A program made the translations under genes and the position numbers. A DNA stretch of 64,000 nucleotides from Brevibacillus sp. SYP-B805 (lineage in GTDB: Bacteria; Bacillota; Bacilli; Brevibacillales; Brevibacillaceae): NCBI RefSeq assembly GCF_011059135.1, contig NZ_JAALGD010000013.1, positions 62,001 to 126,000 of the forward strand. Reading direction: 5' to 3'. The notes below the pieces were generated by a model. That model saw only the letters and a list, made by a program, of their open reading frames with translations. It ran no database searches and was not told the DNA's origin. The stretch's first letter is position 1. Each line of letters starts with the position of its first letter. Positions 40,822-49,445 of this stretch are shown one piece after another.

Positions 40822-41456
40822 AACGCCTGTTTCTATGCCTTGTCACACTCAGTCTCTGGATGGCGGCCGCTGCGGCTGACATCAGCCATGCCCAGACGCA
40901 GCCGTCCGGCATCGATGTCTATACCGTGCAGCCTGGCGACAGCTTATGGAAAATCGCGCAGAAATACAAGGTGGGGCTTGCGGAGATCATTCGCGCCAAC
41001 CCGCAAATTCGCAACCCCAATCTGATTTATCCGGGCCAAAAGGTGAAAGTGCCGCTCGTCCCCGTGCAGATCCGGGCGGTCGAGGAGCAGGTGGTGAAGC
41101 TGGTGAATGCGGAGCGGGCAAAACGGGGCCTGAAACCGCTCACCGCCAACTGGCAGCTTTCCCGGGTAGCCCGCATCAAATCGCAGGATATGCGGGATCG
41201 CGGCTATTTTTCCCATACCTCCCCCACCTACGGCTCGCCGTTTGACATGATGCAGGCGTTTGGCATCGCGTATCATGCGGCGGGGGAAAACATTGCCGCC
41301 GGACAGACGACGCCAGCCGCCGTGATGCAAAGCTGGATGAACAGCGCGGGACACCGGCAGAACATCCTGAATCCGCAGTTTACCCAGATCGGGGTCGGAT
41401 ACGCGACGGGCGGCTCGTACCGTTACTACTGGACCCAGATGTTTATCCGACCGTAA
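40818..41456 (+). CDS. Secreted LysM and CAP/SCP domain protein (YkwD-like)
   Basis: A 212-residue exported protein. Signal peptide KRLFLCLVTLSLWMAAAAADISHAQ, one LysM (about residues 34-78, YTVQPGDSLWKIAQKYKVGLAEII), then a CAP domain (about 88-212) with VVKLVNAERAKRGLKPL, YFSHTSPTYGSPFDMM, AGENIAAGQTTPAAVMQSWMNSAGHRQNILNPQFTQIGVGYA. This is the YkwD/SafA-adjacent type found on spores and walls. GTG 40818 has AGGAGGGATT upstream. Wall binding follows from LysM; the CAP activity is unknown. Confidence 0.9.
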   Translation: MKRLFLCLVTLSLWMAAAAADISHAQTQPSGIDVYTVQPGDSLWKIAQKYKVGLAEIIRANPQIRNPNLIYPGQKVKVPLVPVQIRAVEEQVVKLVNAERAKRGLKPLTANWQLSRVARIKSQDMRDRGYFSHTSPTYGSPFDMMQAFGIAYHAAGENIAAGQTTPAAVMQSWMNSAGHRQNILNPQFTQIGVGYATGGSYRYYWTQMFIRP

Positions 41457-41463
41457 TTTCCGT

Positions 41464-41496
41464 AAAAAAGCGCTCCAGCTTCTATGGCAGGAGCGC
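41464..41496 (-). terminator. Intrinsic terminator of uppP (leftward)
   Basis: GCGCTCC (41470-41476) with GGAGCGC (41490-41496); leftward followed by six T. It is separated from the uppP stop by the repeat at 41510-41597. Confidence 0.65.
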
Positions 41497-41509
41497 GTGA
41501 TTCTTTATA

Positions 41510-41597
41510 GGCCCCTGCCCGCACCGCGTTTCGGGACGGACGGGGCCGTTTCTTCGCAGATCGTCAAGAGAGCAGGCGGGAGTCATCATCCCAGGCC
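41510..41597. repeat. Partial copy of family B element (copy 3)
   Basis: CCCTGCCCGC, CGCGTTTCG, a GGACGGAC-like core and TCGTCAAGAGAGC occur in the same order as at 3909-3975. Only the right half is present and terminal repeats are not seen. It lies between the uppP stop and its terminator. Confidence 0.5.
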
Positions 41598-42386
41598 CTA
41601 ATAATGCCAGTACCCGAGGAACTGCATCGCCAGGATGATGGCGCCCAGAATCCAGACGTAGATCGCGAATCCTTTCATCGATCCCCGGCTGATGATCCGC
41701 AGCATCCAGCGAATGGCGAAATAACCGAAAATGGCGGCAAACAGGGTGCCGATCAGCATGGGGAGAAGATTGGCGCTTTCCGCCGGATTTTCCACCAGCT
41801 TCTTCGTTTGCAGCACTACCGCCCCCAGAATCGCGGGCAGAGAGAGCAGGAAAGAGAAGCGGGCGGCTTCTTCGCGTTTGATCCCCCGCAGGAGCGCGCC
41901 GGCGATGGTCAGCCCGGAGCGCGAGATGGCAGGCAGGATCGCGGCCCCTTGCAGGGTTCCGATGATCAGGGCGTCCAGATAATTGATCTGGTCAAAGCTG
42001 CGGTGCCCTTTCCGCATGGATTCCACGCCCCACAGGATCAGCCCGGTCGCGATAAACTCATAGCCGATCGTCGCCCCGGTACGGGCGATTTCCTCAAAAT
42101 AGTCTTCAAAGGCCAGGCCGATGACGGCGGTTGGAATGGTTCCCACCACCAGCAGACGGGCCAGCTTGCCGAACGGATTGGCCAGCAGGTGCCTGATTTC
42201 CGGCCAGAAGACGATGACGACGGCAATCAGCGTGCCGAAATGAAGCATCGTGTCATACAGCAGCCCCGCCTCCTGGAGGCCAAACAGCTCGCGGAACAAG
42301 ACGAGATGACCGGTACTGGAGATCGGCAAGAATTCGGTCAATCCCTGGACAATTCCCAGAATGATATGCTCAATTAAGATTAACAT
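41598..42386 (-). CDS. uppP: Undecaprenyl-diphosphate phosphatase
   Basis: A 262-residue membrane enzyme that recycles the C55 lipid carrier for wall synthesis and gives bacitracin resistance (BacA family). Motifs: GIVQGLTEFLPISSTGHLVL (Glu and Ser-rich site) and GAAILPAISRSGLTIAGALLRG (arginine site). ATG 42386 lies 7 bp after AAGGAGAG; the frame extends 27 bp further. Monocistronic. Confidence 0.95.
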   Translation of the reverse strand: MLILIEHIILGIVQGLTEFLPISSTGHLVLFRELFGLQEAGLLYDTMLHFGTLIAVVIVFWPEIRHLLANPFGKLARLLVVGTIPTAVIGLAFEDYFEEIARTGATIGYEFIATGLILWGVESMRKGHRSFDQINYLDALIIGTLQGAAILPAISRSGLTIAGALLRGIKREEAARFSFLLSLPAILGAVVLQTKKLVENPAESANLLPMLIGTLFAAIFGYFAIRWMLRIISRGSMKGFAIYVWILGAIILAMQFLGYWHY

Positions 42387-42554
42387 CGGCTTCTCTCCTT
42401 GCTCGATAGTCACTTGCTATGTATGTCCCGTTTGGCGACCTTGCCTATTTTACCACGTTTTCGTGCGTGTGTCCGTAAAAATTTACGGTAACAGGCTGGA
42501 ATGGATTGATATAATGGGGAAAGGTCAAGCAGGGAAGAAAGGAATGTTCTGGAC

Positions 42555-43484
42555 GTGAAAAAACAAGCAGGCAGCAGACAAAACAGCGGTTTCCTGCAGG
42601 CGGGGATGACCGCCTCCCTGATCGTGTCGCGCAGGACTGCGTACGGCTATTTCCTGGATGATGCGGGCGACGGCATCCTTCTGCACCAAAACGAAGCGGT
42701 GGGAACGCTGGAAGTGGGGGATCAGGTAACCGTTTTTCTCTACCTTGACGCCGAAGACAGGCTGACGGCGACGATGCACATGCCCATCGTCGGCTACGGG
42801 GAGTACGGCTGGCTGGAAGTGGTTGCCGTGTCGCCCCGGCTGGGGGTGTTTGTCCATAACGGCATCAGCAAGGATCTGCTGGTGTTTGTCGATGATCTGC
42901 CCCAAAGGCAGGAGGAGTGGCCGCGCGTGGGAGACCATTTGCTGGTCACGATGAAGCGGGATAAAAACGGCCGTCTGATCGCCAAGCCGGCGACGGAAGA
43001 GGTGATGCGCGAGATCAGCGTTCCGGCCGACAAATCCATGCTGAACAAGTGGGTGGAAGGCACGGTCTACAAGGTGATCGGAGCAGGGGCTCTCCTCTTT
43101 ACCGATGAGGAGCATATCCTGTTTGTGCACCGGGACGAGATGACCGAGCACCTGCGGCTGGGGCAGACGGTGCGCTGCCGGGTCAGCTTCGTGCGGGAGG
43201 ACGGGCGGCTCAACGGTTCCATGCGCGGCCGCAAGGAGCAGCAGTACGGCGAAGATGCGGACAGCCTGCTGCGCTATCTGGCGAGCCGCGGCGGCGCCAT
43301 GCCGTACACGGATGATACGCCTGCGGATATCATCAAACAGAAGTTCGGCATCAGCAAGGCCGCCTTCAAACGAGCCATGGGCAAACTGCTCAAGGAACGG
43401 CTCGTCGAGCAGCGGGAAGGCTGGACCTATCTGAAGCGGGAGGCAGCCGCCCTCCACGCGGAGAAGGATGGCTTGGAATCATGA
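42555..43484 (+). CDS. cvfB: CvfB/YitL family S1-type RNA-binding protein
   Basis: A 309-residue protein of three S1-like domains and a C-terminal winged helix. FLQAGMTASLIVSRRTAYGYFLDD starts domain 1, LGVFVHNGISKDLLVFVDDLP domain 2 and GTVYKVIGAGALLFTDEEHILFVHRDEMTEHLRLG domain 3. The winged helix is PADIIKQKFGISKAAFKRAMGKLLKERLVEQ. GTG 42555 has AAAGGA upstream at long spacing; an ATG at 42606 is the alternative. In Staphylococcus CvfB affects virulence genes; here the target is unknown. Confidence 0.88.
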   Translation: MKKQAGSRQNSGFLQAGMTASLIVSRRTAYGYFLDDAGDGILLHQNEAVGTLEVGDQVTVFLYLDAEDRLTATMHMPIVGYGEYGWLEVVAVSPRLGVFVHNGISKDLLVFVDDLPQRQEEWPRVGDHLLVTMKRDKNGRLIAKPATEEVMREISVPADKSMLNKWVEGTVYKVIGAGALLFTDEEHILFVHRDEMTEHLRLGQTVRCRVSFVREDGRLNGSMRGRKEQQYGEDADSLLRYLASRGGAMPYTDDTPADIIKQKFGISKAAFKRAMGKLLKERLVEQREGWTYLKREAAALHAEKDGLES

Positions 43485-43511
43485 AAAAACCCGGCGCTTG
43501 GCCGGGTTTTT
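43484..43511. terminator. Bidirectional terminator between cvfB and kimA
   Basis: AAAAACCCGGC with GCCGGGTTTTT around GCTTG, 11-bp stem. Confidence 0.88.
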
Positions 43512-43518
43512 CATATGC

Positions 43519-45345
43519 CTAATGATGCAGATGGAACGGAATCGTGGATACCACCACATCCTTGCGGTTAATGAGCACGGTTCTCAGCAGCAGGGCCGTC
43601 TGATTGTGCAGCAGGGTATGCCACCATTTTTTGACGACGAATTGGGGGACGACCACCGTGAGAAATTCCGCTTCTTTTTCCTTCTCCAGCGTATCGATGT
43701 ATTTCAGCAGCGGCCCAAGCAGGGTGCGGTAAGGGGAACGCAGGATGATCAGCGGAATGTCCAGGTCCCACTGCTCCCACTTGTCCCTGATCTTCGCCGC
43801 CTGCTCGTCATCAAATCCCACGGTGACGACGACGATATCGTCCGAAATGCTTTGGGCATACGAGATGGATTGCAGCACCAGCTTGCTGATCCCGGATATC
43901 GGGATGATCACTTTCGTTTTCAGCTTGGTTGGCTGGGCGCGCAGATCCAGACGCAGTTCCTTGGCGATTTCGGTGTAATGGCTGCGAATCGTGTAGAAGA
44001 TCCATACCAGGAGCGGGATCGCCAGGGCGACCATCCAGGCCCCTTCGGTGAATTTGGACACGATCGTGATAAGCGTGACCAGACCGGTGATCAACGTCCC
44101 GAAGGCCGTAATCCCCATCTGCAGGAATTTTCTCTGGGGTTGGCCGAGAAACACTTTTACCATGCCCCATTGGGCGATGGTAAAGGAGAGAAACACGCCG
44201 ACCGCATAAAGAGGGATCAAGGCATGCGTATCTCCCCCAAACCCGATGATCAGCAGGATGGCCAGCACGCTTAACAGGATGATGCCGTTTGAAAAGACCA
44301 GGCGGTCACCGCGCATCGCCAAGGGGCGGGGAAGGAATCCGTCCTGGGCGATGATGGAGGATAGCTGCGGAAAGCCGGTAAAGCTGGTGTTGGCCGCCAG
44401 AAACAGGATCAGCATCGTCGCCACTTGAATCAGGTAGTAAAGCGGGCCGCGTCCGAATACGTGCTCGGCAATCTGGGAGACGACCGTCTCATGTTCTTTC
44501 GGCCCGATGCCGAAAGCAGAGGCCAGGATCGTAATGCCAAAAAACATCGTGCCCAGCAGGAGAGACATCCATGCCATGGTGATGGCCGCATTGCGGGGAG
44601 CAGGCGAACGGAATGCGGGAACGCCGTTGCTGATCGCCTCCACGCCGGTCAGCGCGGAACAGCCGGAAGCGAATGCCCGCAGGATCAGCAGAACGGCTGT
44701 CCAGGAGGCGATGTCCCCCAGCTCGCCCGCTGCGGGGGATGCATAGCCGTGCCAGCCTTCTCTCCAGATCTGGAAGCCCCCTGCGCTGACCATCAGCAGG
44801 ATCGACACGATAAACAGGTAGGTCGGATAGGCGAACACGGTGGCCGACTCCCGGATCCCGCGCAGGTTGAGAATCATGAGCACCAGCACCAGCAAGACGC
44901 CGATCTCCACCTTCCAGGGAATCAAGGCAGGAAAGGCGGACAGCAGGGCAGCCACGCCGGAACTGATGCTGACCGCCACTGTCAGCACATAGTCGATCAT
45001 CAAGGCGGCGCCGGCGACCAGGCTGGAAGCGGTGTTGAGATGTTCCTTGGCAACGATGTAGGCTCCCCCGCCGGACGGGAAGTTGTGCACGATCTGGCGG
45101 TAGGAGAGCGTCACCACCAACAGCAGGATCAGAATGCCGATGGCGATCGGGATGGAATAGGAAAACGCCCCGACCCCGATGACGGCCAGTACGAGCAGGA
45201 TCTCTTCCGTCGCGTAGGCCACGGATGACAAGGCGTCGGAGGAAAAGATGGCCAGTGCCTTCCATTTCAGCAGTTTTTCATGGGCCAACTGCCGGGTGCG
45301 CAGTGGTGAACCGATTAGCAATCGCTTGAGTTGACCGACTGTCAT
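43519..45345 (-). CDS. kimA: Potassium importer KimA (YdaO), KUP/APC family
   Basis: A 608-residue APC-superfamily transporter: 12 helices in residues 30-450 and a cytoplasmic C-terminal domain. LLKWKALAIFSSDALSSVAYATEEILL, PSGGGAYIVAKEHLN and GYASPAAGELG are family stretches, and length matches B. subtilis KimA (607). KimA brings in K+ with protons at high affinity and is inhibited by c-di-AMP. ATG 45345 follows AGAAGGTTGC. A c-di-AMP riboswitch with terminator lies in the leader, as in B. subtilis ydaO, which fixes the identification. Confidence 0.93.
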   Translation of the reverse strand: MTVGQLKRLLIGSPLRTRQLAHEKLLKWKALAIFSSDALSSVAYATEEILLVLAVIGVGAFSYSIPIAIGILILLLVVTLSYRQIVHNFPSGGGAYIVAKEHLNTASSLVAGAALMIDYVLTVAVSISSGVAALLSAFPALIPWKVEIGVLLVLVLMILNLRGIRESATVFAYPTYLFIVSILLMVSAGGFQIWREGWHGYASPAAGELGDIASWTAVLLILRAFASGCSALTGVEAISNGVPAFRSPAPRNAAITMAWMSLLLGTMFFGITILASAFGIGPKEHETVVSQIAEHVFGRGPLYYLIQVATMLILFLAANTSFTGFPQLSSIIAQDGFLPRPLAMRGDRLVFSNGIILLSVLAILLIIGFGGDTHALIPLYAVGVFLSFTIAQWGMVKVFLGQPQRKFLQMGITAFGTLITGLVTLITIVSKFTEGAWMVALAIPLLVWIFYTIRSHYTEIAKELRLDLRAQPTKLKTKVIIPISGISKLVLQSISYAQSISDDIVVVTVGFDDEQAAKIRDKWEQWDLDIPLIILRSPYRTLLGPLLKYIDTLEKEKEAEFLTVVVPQFVVKKWWHTLLHNQTALLLRTVLINRKDVVVSTIPFHLHH

Positions 45346-45400
45346 TGATGAGCAACCTTCTTTCGGGATTCATGACTTGTTCAATAATAACGCGTGAGAT

Positions 45401-45436
45401 AAAAAAGACCGCAAAGGTAGTATTACCCTTGCAGTC
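45401..45436 (-). terminator. Terminator of the c-di-AMP riboswitch
   Basis: Leftward GACTGCAAGGGTA pairs with TACCTTTGCGGTC, followed by six T, 56 bp before kimA. Confidence 0.85.
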
Positions 45437-45446
45437 ACAACTATGA

Positions 45447-45580
45447 CCAATGCAAGTGAATCCCCCTTTCCAGCTACGCTTACGAGGTTAGCTGACGGAT
45501 TCGGGCAGTGGAATTGCCCTACGCAGGTTCTGCGATTCACCCCAATGTGTGGTTCCCCCGTTCTTGCGATTCAGCGTAAT
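45447..45580 (-). promoter_or_regulatory. c-di-AMP (ydaO/yuaA) riboswitch
   Basis: On the minus strand in order: ACGGGGGAACC, TTGGGGTGAATCGC, GGGCAATTCCACTGCCCGAATCCGTCAGC (read as adjacent blocks GGGC...GCCCGAA and CCGTCAGCTAACCTCGTAAGC). These are the conserved core of the ydaO class. With the terminator at 45401 it should switch kimA off when c-di-AMP is high. Confidence 0.95.
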
Positions 45581-45726
45581 TAAATATGATTAAGTTTGAT
45601 ATTGAACATAATCCTTCGATTGTGTTCCCGGCAATGGTGAAGGGAATCGATGTAAGCGCATACAAGCACCTTTTTAGATTTTTTTTGCCTTCGCGCATCG
45701 GCGGGCGCAGCGGGATGATTTCATGA

Positions 45727-45757
45727 GAAAACCGCCGGTTCATGACCGGCGGTTTTT
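45727..45757. terminator. Bidirectional terminator after TRAP operon
   Basis: AAAACCGCCGGT/ACCGGCGGTTTT-type stem around TCATG, with T on the right and A run on the left. Confidence 0.85.
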
Positions 45758-45778
45758 CATTGGTTCGTGATAGGGGTA

Positions 45779-47716
45779 TCAGGAGGATGCTTGCAGCTGC
45801 TTGTTGCGCCCCTTGTAGTAGGAGTACCCATAGGCCAAGCCGAGCAGCGCAAAGCCGATCAGGTCGGTCGTCAAGCCTGGAATCACGCACAGGACCCCCC
45901 CGGCGATGGCGGCCAGACGCTCGATCGGATTCATCTTGGCCATCCAGTAGCCGATCAAGCCGGCCCCTACGCCAATCATGCCGAGCGTCGAGGTCAGCAT
46001 GATCCAGATCGACTCGTACCAGGTGGTATTAATCAACAGAAGCTGCGGCGAATAGACGAAGATGTACGGAGCCATAAACGCCGCGATGGATAATCTCGTG
46101 GACTCCACGCCCGTCTTGATGGGATCCGAGTTGGCGATCCCGGCTGCCGAGAATGCTGCCAGGGCAACCGGCGGCGTAATGTCGGCCACGATCCCGAAGT
46201 AGAAGGTAAACATATGGGCCGCGATTGCCGGCACACCCAGCAGCACCAGGGCAGGAGCCGCGATGGTCGACGTAATGATATAGTTGGCGGTGGTTGGTGT
46301 TCCCATCCCCAGGATCAGCGACGCGATCATGGTGAAGAACAGCGTCAGGAATACGGAGCCGCCGGCCAGATCAAGCAGACCATTGGCCAGCTTCAACCCG
46401 ATACCGGTCAGGGTGACGGTTCCTACAATGATTCCGGCGCAGGCGGTAGCCGCAACGACACCGAGCGCCTGCTTGGCACCGGTCGCCAGCGCTTCGATGA
46501 TATCCCGCAGGCCCATGCGCGTCTCTTTGCGGAACGCCCCGACGATGATGGTGGAGATGATTCCGACAATGGCCGACATTTCCGCCGACAAACCTGCCGT
46601 CAGCACGCCGATAATGATGAAGATCGGCAGCAGCAGGTACAGTTTTTTCAGCACTTCCTTGCGATTCGGCATCTCTTCTTCGGTCAGGCCGCGCAGCCCC
46701 AGACGCTTCGCTTCAAAGTGGGTCATGATCCAGACGCCGGCGAAGAACAGAATGGCAGGCAGGGCAGCCGATTTCGCGATTTCGAGATACGGGACGTTGA
46801 TGAACTCCGCCATCAGGAACGCTGCAGCCCCCATGATCGGCGGCATGATCTGTCCGCCGGTCGACGAGGAGGCTTCCACCGCGGCGGCAAACTCCGAGCG
46901 ATACCCCAGCCGTTTCATCATCGGAATGGTAAACGCCCCGGAGGTGACCACGTTGGCAACGGAGCTTCCGCTGATGGTTCCTTGCAGCGCGCTGGAGAAG
47001 ACGGCTACCTTGGCCGGACCGCCGATGCGCCGGCCGGCTATGACGAGCGAAAGATCGTTAAAGTATTCGCCCACGCCCGTTTTGTCCAAAAAGGCGCCAA
47101 ACAGGATGTACAAAAAGATAAACGTGGACGAAACCGCCAGCGGTGTGCCAAGGATGCCTTCCAGTGTGTAATAGCTGTGGCCGATGATGCGGGCGACGTC
47201 CACACCCCGATGCTCCAGGAAGCCGGGCATGTACGGCCCATAATACGTATAAAGCAAAAAGGCAGCGGCGATGATGGCGATCGGCAGCCCCACGACGCGG
47301 CGAGCCGCTTCCAGCACCAGCAGGATGATGATGCCGCCAATTACCAGATCAAGCGTGGTGTAGTTGCCGGTACGCAGTACCAGTCCCTCGTAATCGTATA
47401 CCCAATAAAGCGACGTTAAAATGGCCAAAATCGAGAGAATGATATTCACAATGCCGACTTTGTTGGTTGCCCCTTTCGCTCTCGCCGGGAAAAGGAGATA
47501 GACCAGTCCAAGCCCAAAGGCCAGGTGAATCGGACGGTGTATCTGCGGGGGCAGGATCAGAAACGTACTGCTGGCCAGCTGATAAACGGAGAAGAGCACC
47601 AGCATGACGAATGTGATCCATTTCATTGGACCGGTAACTTTTCGGAACGCTGATTCCTTGTCGTACTTCGCAATCAGCTCTTCCATCTCTTGTTGACTCA
47701 TGGGTTGCGTGCTCAC
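45779..47716 (-). CDS. TAXI-type TRAP transporter fused permease (DctQ-DctM)
   Basis: A 645-residue fused 4TM/12TM TRAP permease that moves organic acids with sodium, using the TAXI binding protein encoded upstream. DctM stretches include SSTFIFLYILFGAFLDKTGVGEYFNDL, SGSSVANVVTSGAFTIPMMKRLGYRSEFAAAVEASSSTGGQIMPPIMGAAAFLMAEF and GMGTPTTANYIITSTIAAPAL. GTG 47716 lies 6-7 bp after GGAGG. Substrate is not deducible; TAXI systems take glutamate or other carboxylates. Third gene of the operon, 3 bp after the DUF1850 gene. Confidence 0.92.
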   Translation of the reverse strand: MSTQPMSQQEMEELIAKYDKESAFRKVTGPMKWITFVMLVLFSVYQLASSTFLILPPQIHRPIHLAFGLGLVYLLFPARAKGATNKVGIVNIILSILAILTSLYWVYDYEGLVLRTGNYTTLDLVIGGIIILLVLEAARRVVGLPIAIIAAAFLLYTYYGPYMPGFLEHRGVDVARIIGHSYYTLEGILGTPLAVSSTFIFLYILFGAFLDKTGVGEYFNDLSLVIAGRRIGGPAKVAVFSSALQGTISGSSVANVVTSGAFTIPMMKRLGYRSEFAAAVEASSSTGGQIMPPIMGAAAFLMAEFINVPYLEIAKSAALPAILFFAGVWIMTHFEAKRLGLRGLTEEEMPNRKEVLKKLYLLLPIFIIIGVLTAGLSAEMSAIVGIISTIIVGAFRKETRMGLRDIIEALATGAKQALGVVAATACAGIIVGTVTLTGIGLKLANGLLDLAGGSVFLTLFFTMIASLILGMGTPTTANYIITSTIAAPALVLLGVPAIAAHMFTFYFGIVADITPPVALAAFSAAGIANSDPIKTGVESTRLSIAAFMAPYIFVYSPQLLLINTTWYESIWIMLTSTLGMIGVGAGLIGYWMAKMNPIERLAAIAGGVLCVIPGLTTDLIGFALLGLAYGYSYYKGRNKQLQASS

Positions 47717-47719
47717 ATT

Positions 47720-48250
47720 CTAACCTCCAATTCTTTGCCAAATAGATTGTTTCTCCACCTGAATCGTGACGGCAGAGCCGGGTGTATCCAGCGTGCCGAG
47801 AGGAATCTCCTGTCCCTGAAAGAGCAGCGTATGGTTCGCTCTGACCTGACCGATAAACAAATGGAGGGCGGGAAAGATGCGATTCATGCCGACGATGCGG
47901 AACCTGTCCTTTTCAATCAGCAGCTTTTCCCCGGGAGCCAGGCCGCTCTCCATCCCGATGCCGTACTCTTTGAACGTCTCTTCGACCAGGACAACCTTCC
48001 CTCCCTGCACCTGATAAAACTCTTCGACAGGCGTCCGGTGAATGGAGTGGGTCCAGCGTATGCCAAACCGGCTTCCTTCCTGGACGTCATGGCTCCACAC
48101 CAATCGATTGCTGCCGATCTCGCGGATGGCGAGAACCGTAAAGAGCGGAATGCTCAAAAGGAAGGAAAGGGCTGCCAGAACGATCAGGAAGGAGAAAAGG
48201 CGGAACGCAGTCCGCCCTTTCGCTGTTCCCGCAGTTGTTGACTTGTGCAT
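47720..48250 (-). CDS. DUF1850 protein of TRAP-TAXI operon
   Basis: A 176-residue protein with an N-terminal membrane segment (LFSFLIVLAALSFLLSIPLF) and a domain with WTHSIHRTPVEEFYQV, the DUF1850 signature. Such proteins are encoded between TAXI binding protein and permease in many genomes and may be a third component. Start ATG 48250, 6 bp after the binding-protein stop; tight spacing shows an operon. Confidence 0.82.
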   Translation of the reverse strand: MHKSTTAGTAKGRTAFRLFSFLIVLAALSFLLSIPLFTVLAIREIGSNRLVWSHDVQEGSRFGIRWTHSIHRTPVEEFYQVQGGKVVLVEETFKEYGIGMESGLAPGEKLLIEKDRFRIVGMNRIFPALHLFIGQVRANHTLLFQGQEIPLGTLDTPGSAVTIQVEKQSIWQRIGG

Positions 48251-48256
48251 CTACGC

Positions 48257-49258
48257 TTATTTCACGCCTTTTTCGGTGAAATACTTTTTGGCGCCCGGAT
48301 GCACCGGCAGGCTGATACCGGCCAGGGCTTCTTCCACTTTGATCTCTTTTGCTTTTGCGTGTCCCAGCTTGTCGATGTTGTCGAAGATCGCTTTCGTCAC
48401 TTTGTACACGAGGTCTTCGCTCAGATCGGAACGAACGACCAGCAGGGATTTGACGGATACGGTGGTCACATCGTCCGGAACCGTTTCATACGTTTTGCCG
48501 GGAATCGTCGTTTTCACATAAAATGGATATTTGCTGATCAGGGCATCGATCTTGTCGGCATCAACCGGAATGATCTTGACGCCTGTGGTAGCGGCCAGCT
48601 CCGTAATCGCCGCGGTCGGGGTTCCGGCCGTTTGGAAGGCGGCGTCAAGCTGACCGTCCTGGATCGCCTTGGCAGAGTCGGCGAAGGAGAGGCGCTGCAG
48701 CTGCAGATCTTCAAATTTCAGCCCATATGCTTCCAGGATTTGCTTCGCGTTCAGCTCGGTACCGCTGCCGGGTGCGCCGACGGATACGCGCTTGCCTTTG
48801 AGGTCGGCGACGCTGTTGATGCCACTGTCCGGCGCTACCACGATCTGAATGGTTTCGTTGTACAGGGCGCCGATGGCCTGGAAGTCGATTTTGCCATCCT
48901 GCTGGAACATCTCCGTTCCCTTGCTGGCATAGTCCGCGATGTCGCTTTGCGTGAAAGCGATATCCGCTTTCTTGTCGCGAATCAAGCGCAGGTTCTCGGC
49001 AGAAGCGCCTGTGGATTGGGCAGTGGCCGTGATGCCGGCATTTTTCGTGATTTGTTCAGCCATGCCGCCGCCCAGCGGATAGTAGGTTCCGCCCGTACCG
49101 CCGGTGGCAATGATCAGCTGGTTCGGATCGTTGCTTGCCTGGCCGCCTCCACCGCCAGCGCCGCCGCCCGCATTGCCTTGGCCGCCACCGCCGCCACAGG
49201 CCGTCAGCGACAAGCTCAGCAGAAGAGCCAGTGATACCAACAGATTACGTTTCTTCAC
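48257..49258 (-). CDS. TAXI family TRAP transporter solute-binding lipoprotein
   Basis: A 333-residue exported lipoprotein. Signal LLVSLALLLSLSLTAC with lipidated cysteine 21, a glycine-rich linker, then a type II binding fold beginning LIIATGGTGGTYYPLGGGMAEQI, the TAXI signature, and VADLKGKRVSVGAPGSGTELNAKQIL. It captures the substrate for the permease. GTG 49258 with GGGGG upstream. A 16-bp palindrome lies 34 bp upstream. Confidence 0.92.
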   Translation of the reverse strand: MKKRNLLVSLALLLSLSLTACGGGGGQGNAGGGAGGGGGQASNDPNQLIIATGGTGGTYYPLGGGMAEQITKNAGITATAQSTGASAENLRLIRDKKADIAFTQSDIADYASKGTEMFQQDGKIDFQAIGALYNETIQIVVAPDSGINSVADLKGKRVSVGAPGSGTELNAKQILEAYGLKFEDLQLQRLSFADSAKAIQDGQLDAAFQTAGTPTAAITELAATTGVKIIPVDADKIDALISKYPFYVKTTIPGKTYETVPDDVTTVSVKSLLVVRSDLSEDLVYKVTKAIFDNIDKLGHAKAKEIKVEEALAGISLPVHPGAKKYFTEKGVK

Positions 49259-49291
49259 AGTGTAATCCCCCTTTTTCTTTCTCTTGTAATG

Positions 49292-49307
49292 ATAGGTATA
49301 TACCTAT
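49292..49307 (-). promoter_or_regulatory. 16-bp perfect palindrome upstream of TAXI operon
   Basis: ATAGGTATATACCTAT lies 34 bp before the binding-protein start, in the promoter zone of the leftward operon. Likely an operator of an unidentified regulator; no TRAP regulator gene is nearby. Confidence 0.45.
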
Positions 49308-49445
49308 ATTTTTCCATTATACAGTATTCTCTATAGATTCTACAAAAAACTACAAAAAGTTTTTCGGTTCATTTGGATGGCAACAATAGGGAGAAGGGAG
49401 GACAGATATGCTAATATAATGCTATCGTGACAAAGGAGGACCTGC

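Noticed and set aside
46214..47419. Open frame of 401 codons antisense to the TRAP permease
   Set aside because: No start signal, no domain, and full overlap with a clear transporter gene.
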